The notes: a model not told the origin generated them from the sequence alone. DNA of 64,000 nucleotides from Serratia nevei (GCF_037948395.1 NZ_CP149940.1:1054001-1118000); one strand, 5' to 3'. Numbered from the stretch's first letter, positions 15,088-25,121 are shown. Program-made: numbers and translations.

Positions 15088-16580
15088 AGCCCCGTTCTGC
15101 GGGGCCGCTGCTGCCTTTTTCCTGGGCGCGCCAGCATGGCGTGCTGGCCGTTGACGGGCAGCACGGTATCCAGATTTATTGTCACCCTGACACAAGCCAC
15201 GCCGCATTGATGGAGGCCTACCGCTGCCTGCCCGGCGAGCCGGCGCTGGCCCGGCTGGAGGCGGAGGCTTTTGATCAACGGCTGGTGGCGCACTACCAGC
15301 AGGAAAGCGGCCAGGCGCAGAAAATGATCGACGACCTGGGCGGCGAACTGGATTTTTACGCGCTGGCCGAGGAGCTGCCGCAGCAGCAAGACCTGTTGGA
15401 CGAACAGGACGATGCGCCGATTATCCGCCTGATCAACGCCTTGCTGAGCGAGGCGATCAAAGAGCGCGCCTCCGATATCCACATCGAAACCTACGAGAGC
15501 GAGCTGGTGATCCGCTTTCGCATCGACGGCGCGCTGCGGCGGATTTTGGCGCCGCAGCGCAAGCTGGCGGCGCTGCTGGTGTCGCGCATCAAGGTGATGT
15601 CGAAGCTGGATATCGCCGAGAAGCGCGTGCCGCAGGATGGGCGCATGGCGCTGAAGGTCGGCGGGCGAGCGATTGACGTGCGGGTGTCGGTGATGCCGGC
15701 TAGCCACGGCGAACGCGTGGTCATGCGCCTGTTGGACAAACAGGGCGTGCGGCTCGAACTGCCCAGCCTGGGCATGGCGCCGGCGCACCAGCAGGCGTTG
15801 CTGCGCCTGATCCGCCAGCCGCACGGCATCATTTTGGTCACCGGGCCGACCGGCTCCGGCAAGAGCACCACGCTCTATACCTTGCTCAGCCAGATCAACG
15901 ATGAACAGCGCAACATCATGACGATCGAAGATCCCGTCGAGTATGAGTTGGCCGGCATTGCGCAGACGCAGGTGAATCCCAAGGTGGACATGACCTTCGC
16001 GCGCGGGCTGCGCGCGCTGCTGCGTCAGGATCCCGACGTGGTGCTGATCGGTGAGATCCGCGACGGCGAAACGGCGCAGATCGCGGTGCAGGCCTCATTG
16101 ACCGGGCATTTGGTGCTGTCGACCCTGCATACCAACACGGCGATCGGCGCCGTGACCCGGCTGCGGGACATGGGGGTCGAACCGTTTCTGCTTTCGAGTT
16201 CGCTCAGCGGCGTGTTGGCGCAGCGCCTGGTGCGCCGGCTGTGCCCGCAGTGCCGTGAGCCTTATGCGTTGCCTGACGCGCAGCGGCACCTGCTGGGGCT
16301 GCCCCCGACGCCGGCGGTGACCTGCTGGCGCCCGTTGGGGTGCGAGGCCTGCGGCGGGCAGGGATATCACGGCCGAATCGGCTTGCACGAACTGTTGGTG
16401 CTGGATGAACCGATGCGCATGGCGATCCATCGCGGTGACGGCGAGCTGGACATCGCGAAACTGGCCGCCGAACGCTATCTGCCGCTGCGCCAGGATGGGA
16501 TCGCCAAAATGCGCGCCGGGGAGACCAGCCTGGAGGAAGTGCTGCGAGTGACGCGCGAAGGGGACGGCGATGAAGTTTGA
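15084..16580 (+). CDS. gspE: Type II secretion ATPase GspE
   Basis: A 498-residue cytoplasmic hexameric ATPase that powers pseudopilus assembly. Visible are the Walker [10 protein letters not shown] (about 255-263), the Asp box, the Walker B-like [10 protein letters not shown], the His box LSTLHTN and the tetracysteine zinc subdomain CPQC...CEAC (about 390-430). The N-terminal part binds GspL. It starts with GTG 15084 in a 4-bp overlap with gspD and overlaps gspF by 11 bp. Confidence 0.97.
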   Translation: MKPRSAGPLLPFSWARQHGVLAVDGQHGIQIYCHPDTSHAALMEAYRCLPGEPALARLEAEAFDQRLVAHYQQESGQAQKMIDDLGGELDFYALAEELPQQQDLLDEQDDAPIIRLINALLSEAIKERASDIHIETYESELVIRFRIDGALRRILAPQRKLAALLVSRIKVMSKLDIAEKRVPQDGRMALKVGGRAIDVRVSVMPASHGERVVMRLLDKQGVRLELPSLGMAPAHQQALLRLIRQPHGIILVTGPTGSGKSTTLYTLLSQINDEQRNIMTIEDPVEYELAGIAQTQVNPKVDMTFARGLRALLRQDPDVVLIGEIRDGETAQIAVQASLTGHLVLSTLHTNTAIGAVTRLRDMGVEPFLLSSSLSGVLAQRLVRRLCPQCREPYALPDAQRHLLGLPPTPAVTCWRPLGCEACGGQGYHGRIGLHELLVLDEPMRMAIHRGDGELDIAKLAAERYLPLRQDGIAKMRAGETSLEEVLRVTREGDGDEV

Positions 16581-17781
16581 TTATCGCGCCTGCGATCGTG
16601 AGGGGCGCGCCCAGCGCGGCGTGTTGGAGGCGGATTCTCTGCGCCACGCCCGCGATCGCCTGCGTGAAAAGGGGTGGCAGGTGCTGGCGGTGCAAGCACG
16701 CAGGCGGCCCGCTTTCGCCGGCATGTTTGCCGGCCGCTGGATGAGCGGCGTGAGCAGCGGCGATGTGGCGCTGTTGACCCGGCAGCTGGCGACGCTGCTG
16801 TCCGCTGCGCTGCCGCTGGAGGAAGCGCTGATGGCGGTGGCGCGGCAAACGGAGAAAAAAGGTCTGCAGGCGGCGTTGTCTCAGGTGCGGCAGCGCATTC
16901 TGGAGGGCTTTCCGCTGGCGCAGGCGCTGGGTCAGCATCCGCAGATTTTTGACCGCCTCTATTGCGCCATGGTGGCCGCCGGTGAGATTTCCGGCCATCT
17001 GGCGCCGGTGCTGGAACGGCTGGCCGACTACGTCGAACAGCGCCAGCAAATGAAGAACAAAATCGTGCAGGCGCTGGTGTACCCGATGGTGCTGACGACG
17101 GTGGCAATCGGCGTGGTGGCGATCCTGTTGACGGCGGTGGTGCCGAAGGTGATCGAACAGTTTGTGCATATGAAGCAGACCTTGCCGCTGTCGACCCGGA
17201 TGCTGCTCGGCGCTAGCGACGGGCTGCGTCGATGGGGGGCGTTGGCGCTGATATCGGTGCTGACGGGCCTTGGCGCGTTCCGCTATCGCCTGCGGGATCC
17301 GGCGCGGCGCGTGCGCTGGCATGCGTTCATCCTGCGGTTGCCGGTGGTCGGCAAGCTGTCGCTGGCGGTGAACACGGCGCGCTACGCCAAAACGCTGAGC
17401 ATTTTGAACGCCAGCGCGGTGCCGTTGCTGGAGGCGATGCGCATCAGCGCCGGCGTGTTGGGCAACGATGCCGCCCGCGAACGGCTGCTGGCGGCGATGG
17501 AGCGGGTGCGGGAGGGCGAAGGATTGTCGCCGTCGCTTGAGGGCACCGCGCTGTTCTCACCGATGATGCGGCACATGATCATGTCCGGCGAGCGCAGCGG
17601 TGAGCTGGACATGATGCTCGAACGGGCGGCGACGATGCAGCAGGAGGCCTTCGGCCGGCAAGTCACGCTGGCGCTGGGGCTGTTTGAGCCTTTATTGGTG
17701 ATCGCGATGGCCGGTTCGGTGCTGTTTATCATTTTGGCCATCCTGCAGCCGATATTGCAGCTCAATAATATGGTCGGCTAA
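16570..17781 (+). CDS. gspF: Inner-membrane platform protein GspF
   Basis: 403 residues with the duplicated T2SSF domain ([20 protein letters not shown] near 65-85 and [20 protein letters not shown] near 270-290). There are three membrane segments, around 170-190, 218-238 and 372-395. It links the GspE motor to the pseudopilus. ATG 16570 lies inside the end of gspE. Confidence 0.97.
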   Translation: MKFDYRACDREGRAQRGVLEADSLRHARDRLREKGWQVLAVQARRRPAFAGMFAGRWMSGVSSGDVALLTRQLATLLSAALPLEEALMAVARQTEKKGLQAALSQVRQRILEGFPLAQALGQHPQIFDRLYCAMVAAGEISGHLAPVLERLADYVEQRQQMKNKIVQALVYPMVLTTVAIGVVAILLTAVVPKVIEQFVHMKQTLPLSTRMLLGASDGLRRWGALALISVLTGLGAFRYRLRDPARRVRWHAFILRLPVVGKLSLAVNTARYAKTLSILNASAVPLLEAMRISAGVLGNDAARERLLAAMERVREGEGLSPSLEGTALFSPMMRHMIMSGERSGELDMMLERAATMQQEAFGRQVTLALGLFEPLLVIAMAGSVLFIILAILQPILQLNNMVG

Positions 17782-17804
17782 TCATGCCGTTAATGGAGAG
17801 TAAA

Positions 17805-18257
17805 GTGAGTCATATCAGCAAGATGCGCAGGTCGCGGCAGCGAGGGTTTACGCTGCTGGAAATCATGGTGGTGATCGTCATTCTGGGGCTGTTGGCCAGC
17901 CTGACTATTCCAAGCCTGATGGGAAACAAGGAGAAGGCCGATCGGCAAAAGGCCGCCAGCGATATCGTCGCGTTGGAGAACGCGTTGGATATGTACAAGC
18001 TGGACAACGGGCGTTATCCCAGCGCGGAACAGGGGCTGGCGGCGCTGGTGACCCGGCCGGCGCTGGCGCCGATCCCGAGAAATTATCCCGAAGACGGTTA
18101 TATCCGCCGGTTGCCGCAAGATCCCTGGGGGCAGGAGTATCGTCTGCGTAATCCGGGGCGTCACGGCAAGCTGGACGTGTTTTCTCTGGGGCCGGACGGC
18201 ATCGCCGACACCGATGACGATATCGGCAACTGGGTGGCCGACGCCGACGCGCCATGA
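17805..18257 (+). CDS. gspG: Major pseudopilin GspG
   Basis: GTG 17805 is chosen for its GGAGAG site. The alternative ATG 17784 would add seven residues. The prepilin motif RGFTLLE is followed by a hydrophobic helix (MVVIVILGLLASLTIPSL). The C-terminal globular part has the calcium-site region typical of GspG (YPSAEQGLAALV, LPQDPWGQEY, FSLGPDGIADTDDDIGNW). It is processed by GspO and forms the body of the pseudopilus. Confidence 0.96.
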   Translation: MSHISKMRRSRQRGFTLLEIMVVIVILGLLASLTIPSLMGNKEKADRQKAASDIVALENALDMYKLDNGRYPSAEQGLAALVTRPALAPIPRNYPEDGYIRRLPQDPWGQEYRLRNPGRHGKLDVFSLGPDGIADTDDDIGNWVADADAP

Positions 18258-18832
18258 GGCGCATACGCGGCTTTACGCTGCTGGAGATCATGCTGGTATT
18301 GCTGCTGCTGGGGGTGACCAGCGGCCTGGTGATGCTGAGTTTTCCGGCGGATGAGAAAGCGTTGGCACGGCAGGGGGAGCGGCTGAACCATTGGTTGAAT
18401 GCCCTCGCCGAGCGGGCCGAGCGCGAAGGGGTGAGTTATGGCGTGGCGTTCGGCAGCGGCGGTTGGCGCAGCGTTGCCGCTGCGGGGCAGGCGAGCCGGG
18501 AGGCATACGCCCTGCCGGACGGCATCGCGCTGTGGCTGAGCGTTGAAGGGCAAACCGTCGCGCTCGATGACGCGGCGGCGCGGCCGCCGCAGGTGTGGCT
18601 GCATCCGGGGGGCGAAACCACGGCGTTCAGCGTAGCGCTGTCGCAGGGGCGGTGCCTGTGGCGATTGCAGGCGCCCGGTTACTTCGTATTTGAAACGACG
18701 GACATTCGTTGCGATGACGCGGAAAATGAGACGCCAGCAGGGCATGACACTGCTGGAAGTGATGGTGGCCTTGATGATCTTCGCCATCGGTTGCCTGGCG
18801 CTGATCAACAGCACCGGCGGCCAGGTGCGTAG
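18254..18832 (+). CDS. gspH: Minor pseudopilin GspH
   Basis: A 192-residue protein with the prepilin cut site RGFTLLE at its start, a hydrophobic helix, and a globular domain ending with the expected β-strands up to FVFETTDIRC (about residue 154). The last 38 or so residues overlap the beginning of gspI in another frame and are polar and unlike the family, so the true end may have shifted. It overlaps gspG by 4 bp. Confidence 0.9.
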   Translation: MRRIRGFTLLEIMLVLLLLGVTSGLVMLSFPADEKALARQGERLNHWLNALAERAEREGVSYGVAFGSGGWRSVAAAGQASREAYALPDGIALWLSVEGQTVALDDAAARPPQVWLHPGGETTAFSVALSQGRCLWRLQAPGYFVFETTDIRCDDAENETPAGHDTAGSDGGLDDLRHRLPGADQQHRRPGA

Positions 18833-19091
18833 CCTGAGCGAGATCGAAGCCAAGACCGTTGCGCTGTGGGTAGCGGACAACCAGCTGACGCTGCTGCAGC
18901 TCGATCCGCAGCCGCCGACGCTGGCCTGGCATTCGGGCACCACGGTGATGGCCGGTGAGACCTGGCACTGGCGTTATCGTGGGCAGGAGACCAGCGACGC
19001 CGGAATGCGGGCGATCGCGATCGAAGTCAGGCGCGATCCGCAGGATCGCAACGTGCTGGCGGAGTTACAGGCTTACCGGGGGTTGCCATGA
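18714..19091 (+). CDS. gspI: Minor pseudopilin GspI
   Basis: ATG 18714 (MTRKMRRQQGMTLLEVMVAL) gives 125 residues. A start at 18690 would add a basic leader. The prepilin motif QGMTLLE is at residues 9-15. It lies 119 bp inside the gspH reading frame, a longer overlap than elsewhere in the operon. With GspJ and GspK it forms the pseudopilus tip. Confidence 0.95.
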   Translation: MTRKMRRQQGMTLLEVMVALMIFAIGCLALINSTGGQVRSLSEIEAKTVALWVADNQLTLLQLDPQPPTLAWHSGTTVMAGETWHWRYRGQETSDAGMRAIAIEVRRDPQDRNVLAELQAYRGLP

Positions 19092-19699
19092 AGCGCGCTT
19101 TGCAACGCGGTTTTACGCTGGTGGAAATGCTGCTGGCCATCGCCCTGTTCGCCATGCTGTCGCTCACCGCCCTGGCGGTCTTCAGGGGCGTGCTGAAAAA
19201 CGACGAAATTACCCAGCGCAAATCGACGCAGCTGACCCAGCTGCAACGGGCGCTGGCGATCGTCGAGCGCGATTTTGCTCATGCGCAGGCGCGTGCGCCG
19301 ATCGGTGATAAACGCAGGCCGGCGGCGCCGGAATTCGCGGTGCTGCAGACGGCGGAGGGGGAAGACGTGGATTTTCAGCTGTTGCTGATCCGAAGCGGCT
19401 GGTCGAATCCGCAGGCCCGGCTGCCGCGTGCCACGCAGGAGCGGGTGGCCTATCGCCACCGGCAGGGGCGGCTGGAGCGCCTCAGCTACCCGAATTTGAG
19501 CAGCCCGCAGGCGACGGCGCGCAGCGTGCTGTTGCTGCCGGAGGTGACGCGGTTCCGCCTGCGTTTTTACCGGCAAGGCGAATGGTTGACGGCCTGGCGC
19601 GCCGGCGGGCTGCTGCCGCAGGCGGTGGAGATCACCGTCGAGACCCCCGCGTTGGGGGAAATACGGCGCATCATCGCGCTGCCCTCGGCGAGGCCATGA
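19088..19699 (+). CDS. gspJ: Minor pseudopilin GspJ
   Basis: 203 residues, prepilin site RGFTLVEMLLAIALF at the start, and the GspJ pattern KSTQLTQLQRALAIVERDF near 45-65. ATG overlaps the gspI stop by 4 bp and its own stop overlaps the gspK start. Confidence 0.96.
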   Translation: MKRALQRGFTLVEMLLAIALFAMLSLTALAVFRGVLKNDEITQRKSTQLTQLQRALAIVERDFAHAQARAPIGDKRRPAAPEFAVLQTAEGEDVDFQLLLIRSGWSNPQARLPRATQERVAYRHRQGRLERLSYPNLSSPQATARSVLLLPEVTRFRLRFYRQGEWLTAWRAGGLLPQAVEITVETPALGEIRRIIALPSARP

Positions 19700-20601
19700 T
19701 GAAAAAACAACGCGGTATGGCGCTGTTGATGGTGCTGCTGATGATGTCGCTGATGGCGATCGTGGCGGTCAATATCAATGACCACTGGCAGCGTTCGCTG
19801 GCGCGCACCCAGTCTCAGCAGGATCGGCTGAGGGCGAAATGGCTGCTGTTGGGCGGGGAGATCTACGCCCAACAGCGGTGGCGGCAGGCAGGAGAGCAGC
19901 GCAAGGCCTGGGGAGCCTCTGGGGCGGCGTTCAGTATGCGTACCGAAGAGGGGGAAGTGGCGATACGCCTGCGCCGGGTCGATGCCTGTTTCAACGTAAA
20001 CGCCCTGATCCGCGCCGCCGGCCCAACGGAGGTCGGAGATAGCGAGGGGGTTCCCCCCAATAAAGAGAGGCGGATATTCATGCTGTTACTGAACAACCTG
20101 GGCATCGCCGACGCGCAGGCAGGCGCGATTGCCGATGCGATCGTCGCCCGGGCTTATGGCGAAGGGTACCTGATGGGGGATATCAGCGAACTGCGGGAGC
20201 TGGCCGGTATCGATCGTGAGCTATACCTGCGCCTCGCGCCGCAGCTTTGTGCGGCGCCGGATGCTGAATTGCAGATCAACCCGGACGCCGTGGATGAGGC
20301 CCGGTTGCCGCTGCTGCGGGCGATGCTGATGAACGCCCTGGGCGGAGAACGGCTGCGGACGTTGCTGGCGGCCCGCCCGCCGCAGGGGTGGCAGACGCTG
20401 ACGTTTTTGTCGCAGGAAAAAGCGCTGCAAGCCTTGGATGACGACGCTCTCGACGAGCGATTGAAGTTCGACGACAGCCGCTGGATTGCGCAGCTGCAGC
20501 TGACGCTGAATGACGGGCGCTATCGGCTCGTCAGCGCGTGGCAACCGGGCCAGTCAGGCATCACGGTCAGCGGACGCCAGTTCGACAGAGGGGAGGAGTA
20601 A
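19696..20601 (+). CDS. gspK: Minor pseudopilin GspK
   Basis: ATG 19696 overlaps the gspJ stop. The 301-residue protein begins MMKKQRGMALLMVLLMMSLMA. As usual for GspK, the residue five after the cleavage site is not glutamate. The large helical insert domain (YGEGYLMGDISELRELAGID and flanks) caps the pseudopilus tip. Confidence 0.95.
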   Translation: MMKKQRGMALLMVLLMMSLMAIVAVNINDHWQRSLARTQSQQDRLRAKWLLLGGEIYAQQRWRQAGEQRKAWGASGAAFSMRTEEGEVAIRLRRVDACFNVNALIRAAGPTEVGDSEGVPPNKERRIFMLLLNNLGIADAQAGAIADAIVARAYGEGYLMGDISELRELAGIDRELYLRLAPQLCAAPDAELQINPDAVDEARLPLLRAMLMNALGGERLRTLLAARPPQGWQTLTFLSQEKALQALDDDALDERLKFDDSRWIAQLQLTLNDGRYRLVSAWQPGQSGITVSGRQFDRGEE

Positions 20602-20604
20602 AGG

Positions 20605-21735
20605 GTGGCGAACACAATCCTGCTTATCGCGCTGAGCGAGGACTCGATGGCCGATGTGCGCTGGGGCCACGTCGGCGAGACGCGCTGCCGCTTTGGCGCC
20701 CGCCTCGAGCTGACCGACGGCGGCGGCGAGTTGGCAGCCATGGCGCAGGGCAGCCGAGTCGTGGTACTGGTGCCTGCCCGTCATGTGGTGCTGAGACAAA
20801 CGACATTCCAGGGCAAGGCCCGGCAGGCGACGCCGCTGGCGCTGGCCTACGCCCACGAGGCCGGGCTGTTGACCGATACCGAGCAGATGCACTGGGCGGT
20901 GCTGGGCAAGGCGCAGCGTGATTTCACCCTCGCCGGCGTCGCGCTGGCGCAGATGCAGGGCTGGGTCGAGCGCCTGAGCGCCTGCGGCATTCGCGCCGAT
21001 AAAATGCTGCCCGACGTGCTGGCATTGCCGCTGCCGGGCCAATGCAGCGCGCTGCGCTGGCGCGATCGCTGGCTGATCCGAACGGGGAATGGGCAGAGCT
21101 TGTCGCTGCCCGATGCCTGGCGGGATTGCACTCCGCTGCCGACGCCGGATTGGTGTCTGCACTGCGGCGGGGAGATTCCGGCGGGCTGGGAAGCGGCGCG
21201 CATTGACGAGGATCCGCTCTGGCAACTGGCGCAAGAGGCCTGGAGCAGCCCCGCCACGCTGCTGCAGGGGCGTTTCAAACCGAGCGTACGCTGGCCGCGT
21301 CGCCTGCCCGATAAGACCGTCTGCGCGCTGCTGTTGCTCAGTGGCTCGCTGCTGGTGGGCGGTTTGCATCACCAACAGATGGCCCGGCAGAACGAGAGCC
21401 GGATAGCGGTACTGTCTCAGCGCCTGCTGCCTGGCCAGACCGCGCCGGCGTTTGCGGAACAGGCGGCGAAAGCGCAGGTGCGGCGTATGCAAGACGCCCT
21501 GAATGCGCCGCAGCTGTTCAGGCTGCTGCCCTACGCGGCCGGGGCACTCGCTTTATGGGCGCCCCCGCAGCTGCAGGCGCTGGCTTTCGACGCTGCCGAC
21601 GATCGTCTGGTGGTGACGGTGAACAGAAACGACGTGCCGCTGCCAGCACCGGTTAACGATGGCGAGGTCAGCATGACGTTCAGCGAAGGCGGCGCACCCA
21701 ACCAGGCGGTCCTGACGGTGAGAGGTGAGCGATGA
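20605..21735 (+). CDS. gspL: Inner-membrane assembly protein GspL
   Basis: GTG 20605 follows GGGGAGGA. The 376-residue protein has the actin-like cytoplasmic domain that binds GspE (LVPARHVVLRQTTFQGKARQ near 52-71), one membrane helix (about 235-252) and a small periplasmic ferredoxin-like domain. It overlaps gspM by 4 bp. Confidence 0.93.
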   Translation: MANTILLIALSEDSMADVRWGHVGETRCRFGARLELTDGGGELAAMAQGSRVVVLVPARHVVLRQTTFQGKARQATPLALAYAHEAGLLTDTEQMHWAVLGKAQRDFTLAGVALAQMQGWVERLSACGIRADKMLPDVLALPLPGQCSALRWRDRWLIRTGNGQSLSLPDAWRDCTPLPTPDWCLHCGGEIPAGWEAARIDEDPLWQLAQEAWSSPATLLQGRFKPSVRWPRRLPDKTVCALLLLSGSLLVGGLHHQQMARQNESRIAVLSQRLLPGQTAPAFAEQAAKAQVRRMQDALNAPQLFRLLPYAAGALALWAPPQLQALAFDAADDRLVVTVNRNDVPLPAPVNDGEVSMTFSEGGAPNQAVLTVRGER

Positions 21736-22178
21736 ATATCGGATGGCACGATAAGGCGTTGCGGCGGGCGGTGTTGTTAAGCCTGTTGTTGTTGGTAGCC
21801 TGCGGCTATTGCCTGTATCAGTTTTCACAGGCGCAGAAAAGCGCACAACAGCTGGCGGCGCTGCAGGGGCAGGCACGTGTCATCCAGCAACTGCAGGCTC
21901 GCTTGCCGCCGGGCGCCGCTGCGCGCGAGCAACTGCCGGAGCGGCTGCGGCAGAGCGCGCAAGCGTACCGCATTCCCATCGCCGACCTGACGGAGAGTGA
22001 CGCGGAGATGCTGGTGAGGCTGCCGCCTGTGCCGTTCGAAAGCCTGCTGTCGTGGCTGGCGGCCCTGCAGCGCGAGCACGGTATCCGCGTGCTCGCGCTC
22101 ACCGTGGAGCGCGCGGGGCAGGCGCCGGGCGTAGTGCAGGTCAGCCGGCTGCAGGTGACGACGCCGCCGTCGATGTAA
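21732..22178 (+). CDS. gspM: Inner-membrane assembly protein GspM
   Basis: 148 residues with one N-terminal membrane helix (about 14-33) followed by a coiled stretch and a ferredoxin-like periplasmic domain (VPFESLLSWLAALQREHGIRV). It partners GspL. No gspN follows, as in several T2SS lineages. Confidence 0.9.
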   Translation: MNIGWHDKALRRAVLLSLLLLVACGYCLYQFSQAQKSAQQLAALQGQARVIQQLQARLPPGAAAREQLPERLRQSAQAYRIPIADLTESDAEMLVRLPPVPFESLLSWLAALQREHGIRVLALTVERAGQAPGVVQVSRLQVTTPPSM

Positions 22179-22214
22179 CCCACGCTAACGAATCATCAGG
22201 AATCAGAAAAAATC

Positions 22215-23030
22215 ATGCTATTCGCCCTAAACGCGGCGGCGGATGAACACTGGCTGTTATTTAGCGCCGTGTTGAGTCTGTGCGTCGGCAGTTTTATTAA
22301 CGTGGTCGTTTATCGGCTGCCTATCATGCTTGAGCGTGAAATAGAAACAACGCAGGCCGAGCGATTTGATCTCGTTTGGCCGCGTTCATTTTGCCCGTCA
22401 TGCATAAAACAATTATCGGCGTTCGATAATATTCCATTATTAAGTTGGCTGCTGTTACGTGGCCGCTGTCGTTATTGCTGCAGCCCTATTCCCGTGCGTT
22501 ATCCACTGGTGGAGTTATTTCTGATGCTGATGGGAATCATGCTGGCCTGGCGTCTCGGCATCGGGGTTGATTGGTTTTTCATGCTGGCGTTTGTTGCGTT
22601 GTTGCTGGCGCTGGCGGCGATTGACAGCGAGCGCCAACTCCTGCCGGATTGCCTGACGCTGTCGCTGTTGTGGGGCGGGTTGCTGTGGCATTGCCTGGCG
22701 CACCCGGCCTTTTTGCCGGCGGCGGTGGTCGGCGCGATGGCGGGCTATCTGACGCTGTGGCTGCTGTATTGGGCATTTCGTCTGGCGACCGGCCGCGAGG
22801 GGCTGGGATACGGCGATTTTAAACTGTTGGCGGCGCTTGGCGCCTGGGGCGGGTATGCCGCTTTGCCGTCGATCCTGCTGTTTGCCTCCGCCGGCAGCCT
22901 GCTGTGGCTGTTGCTGCGCGTATGGCGCGGCGGTGATGGAACTCAGCCCCTGCCTTTCGGGCCGGGGCTGGCGACGGCGGGCGCAGGCGCGGTGGCCTGC
23001 CAATGGTTTGCGCTGCCGCTGGGGGGCTAA
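22215..23030 (+). CDS. gspO: Prepilin peptidase/N-methyltransferase GspO
   Basis: 271 residues with multiple membrane helices. It has the cytoplasmic zinc loop CPSC (about residue 62) paired with CRYC (about 90), and the aspartate protease sites AAIDSERQLLPD (about 140) and GYGDFKLLA (about 205). It cleaves and N-methylates GspG-K and could serve type IV prepilins too. It starts 36 bp after gspM and ends 4 bp over the convergent pilotin gene. Confidence 0.96.
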   Translation: MLFALNAAADEHWLLFSAVLSLCVGSFINVVVYRLPIMLEREIETTQAERFDLVWPRSFCPSCIKQLSAFDNIPLLSWLLLRGRCRYCCSPIPVRYPLVELFLMLMGIMLAWRLGIGVDWFFMLAFVALLLALAAIDSERQLLPDCLTLSLLWGGLLWHCLAHPAFLPAAVVGAMAGYLTLWLLYWAFRLATGREGLGYGDFKLLAALGAWGGYAALPSILLFASAGSLLWLLLRVWRGGDGTQPLPFGPGLATAGAGAVACQWFALPLGG

Positions 23031-23389
23031 CGGAGCTGGGCTAGAAAGGGCGCCAGTGACCGATTGAATTCGCTGCACTTCTCCTGCAGCGGCGTGGCGT
23101 CGGCCGCCAGCTGTGCGGCGACGCGTTGACCTGCAGCAAGCAACTGGGCGCGATTGAGCGCCGGCGACCACCCTTTTTTCTCTGCTTCCTGCAGCGCCGC
23201 CGCCGTGAGCTTATCGTCGGCCGGGATGTCGGCGCGATTGCAACGCTCTCTCAAAAACAAGCCGGCGCCGACCAGCGACGACAGCTGGTCGCGTTGGGCG
23301 GCGGCGTCAGGGGCCGATTTGGCGGCGTGCTGGCAGCCGGAGAGCAGCAGGGAGGCCAAGACCGCTGCGGCGATATTTTTCAATGTCAC
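23027..23389 (-). CDS. gspS: Type II secretion pilotin lipoprotein (GspS/PulS-OutS type)
   Basis: A 120-residue lipoprotein with signal ending LLLSGC (lipid-modified cysteine about residue 19). The mature part is helical with the PulS/OutS features: SSLVGAGLFLRERCNRADIP, a C-x-n-C pair (RERCNR, QEKCSEF) and NRSLAPFLAQL at the end. Pilotins bind the C-terminal S-domain of GspD and carry it to the outer membrane. It sits on the strand opposite to the operon and overlaps the gspO stop, so it has its own promoter within 23390-23641. Confidence 0.85.
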   Translation of the reverse strand: MTLKNIAAAVLASLLLSGCQHAAKSAPDAAAQRDQLSSLVGAGLFLRERCNRADIPADDKLTAAALQEAEKKGWSPALNRAQLLAAGQRVAAQLAADATPLQEKCSEFNRSLAPFLAQLR

Positions 23390-23641
23390 GTTATTCTCTC
23401 TGTGGAATAGGAACGGTGCGCTTATTTCTTTCGCCGCAAGGCGGCGCTTCGCGATTTCCGGATTATTTTAAACGTTTGTCATGCCATTTAATATCTTGGC
23501 CGTATTAGGTTTTATTATTTTAATGCATTCTAAGTGCCGGGCGTTCAGGGCTTCTACTTATTATTCCTCTCGCGGTATCGCCGCATCTCTTTGAGTTTCT
23601 TCTCACTCAGTTGGAATCCAATAAATTTAACTGGAGTCGTA

Positions 23642-25069
23642 ATGAAATTATCCAAAATCGCCCTGATGATGGCAACGCTTGCTGCCTCGTCGGCCGCCTG
23701 GTCGCATGGGTATATCGAAGTTCCCGAAAGCCGCGCCTACAAGTGCAAGCTGGGCAGCAACACCGACTGCGGCCGGGCGCAGTGGGAACCGCAGAGCGTT
23801 GAGCAGATTTCCGGCTTCCCTGGCGGCGCTACGCCGCTCGACGGCCAGCTGGCCAGCGGCGGGGTTAATGGCTTCGAACCGCTGGATCGCCAGGGCGTCA
23901 ACGTCTGGGCGTTGAACACCATGAAGCCGGGGCCGCAGACGTTCACCTGGTACCACACCGCCAAGCACAAAACCAATAACTGGCGTTACTACATCACCAA
24001 ACAAGACTGGGACGTGAACAAGCCGCTGTCGCGCGAGGCTTTCGAAAAAGAGCCGTTCTGCGAGGTTGATGGCCATGCTCAGGCGCCAAAAGATCGCGAA
24101 GTGCACCAGTGCGTGGTGCCGGAGAGAACCGGCTATCAGGTGATTTACGGCGTGTGGGAAATCAATGACACGGTGAACAGTTTCTATCAGGTGGTTGACG
24201 TCAACTTCGAGGACGACGGCGTCGTATCCGAATGGCGCAAGCAGCTGCAGGGATCCCTCACCGGTAAAAACCTGCAGGTTGGCGATAAAGTGATCGCTCG
24301 CTTCTTCGACGCGAGCGGCGAAGTGCTGGCGATGAAAACCGAGCTGGCGATCGACAGCGAGGCGCTGACCGACAAAAACCGCTGGAGCCACGCACTGGCA
24401 ACCAAGATCAACGTCGAGCAGAAAACGGTGCGCGCCGGAGTGAAAGACGGCAAAGGCAACGTCAACCCGGTATTCGGCAATAACGCGGTCTTCGCCAAGC
24501 AGGGTAGCCCGATGAAGAGCGTAGTGATCTCCTATGAGGAAGAAACGCCGGCCATTACCGAGGAGATCCGCATCGGCAATCTGTCCAGCACCAAGATCAA
24601 GGACGGTAAAGCCCAGCTGACCTTCAATGCCGAGGTCAAAGGCAAGCTGACGGTTGAAGCGCGCGTTTACGATCACGGCCAGACGGAGAAAGGCTATGTG
24701 AAAGAGACGCTGGAAGACGCCAGCCAGCCGCTGACCATCGCGCTGACCAACGTCAGCGAAGGCCACCACATGCTGAAAGTGATCGCCAGCAACGACAACG
24801 GGCAGAGCATTCAGCCTGATATCGAAAACTTCAACCTGGAAGCAGACTCCACCGGCGGTGGCGGCAACGGCGACTACAACTTCGTCTTCCCGAACGAGCT
24901 GAGTAAATACACCGCCGGCACCACGGTGCTGCAGCCGAAGAACGGTAAGGTGTATCAGTGCAAACCTTTCCCTTACAGCGGTTACTGCATGCAGTGGAAC
25001 AGCGGCGCGACTCATTATGAGCCGGGCGTGGGATCCAACTGGCAGGATGCCTGGATCCTGAAAAAGTAA
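23642..25069 (+). CDS. gbpA: Chitin-active LPMO, GbpA-like multidomain (AA10)
   Basis: ATG 23642 follows CTGGAGT. The signal peptide ends before H22 (AAWS/HGYIEVPESR), giving the N-terminal histidine of the copper brace. The AA10 domain runs to about residue 200 and includes the second copper histidine in TWYHTAKHKTNNWRYY. GbpA-type middle domains fill 205-410, and a C-terminal chitin-binding CBM73/CBM5-like domain rich in aromatics and cysteines follows (YQCKPFPYSGYCMQW, SNWQDAWIL). The product oxidatively cleaves chitin and binds GlcNAc surfaces. GbpA of Vibrio is a type II secretion substrate, and the neighbouring gsp operon suggests the same here. Confidence 0.93.
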   Translation: MKLSKIALMMATLAASSAAWSHGYIEVPESRAYKCKLGSNTDCGRAQWEPQSVEQISGFPGGATPLDGQLASGGVNGFEPLDRQGVNVWALNTMKPGPQTFTWYHTAKHKTNNWRYYITKQDWDVNKPLSREAFEKEPFCEVDGHAQAPKDREVHQCVVPERTGYQVIYGVWEINDTVNSFYQVVDVNFEDDGVVSEWRKQLQGSLTGKNLQVGDKVIARFFDASGEVLAMKTELAIDSEALTDKNRWSHALATKINVEQKTVRAGVKDGKGNVNPVFGNNAVFAKQGSPMKSVVISYEEETPAITEEIRIGNLSSTKIKDGKAQLTFNAEVKGKLTVEARVYDHGQTEKGYVKETLEDASQPLTIALTNVSEGHHMLKVIASNDNGQSIQPDIENFNLEADSTGGGGNGDYNFVFPNELSKYTAGTTVLQPKNGKVYQCKPFPYSGYCMQWNSGATHYEPGVGSNWQDAWILKK

Positions 25070-25086
25070 GCGTAAATCGGATAGCC

Positions 25087-25110
25087 AAGCGGCCAGCGAT
25101 GGCCGCTTTT
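25087..25110 (+). terminator. Terminator after gbpA
   Basis: Perfect stem AAGCGGCCA-GCGA-TGGCCGCTT with a short T run. Confidence 0.7.
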
Positions 25111-25121
25111 CAAGGAGTTTT

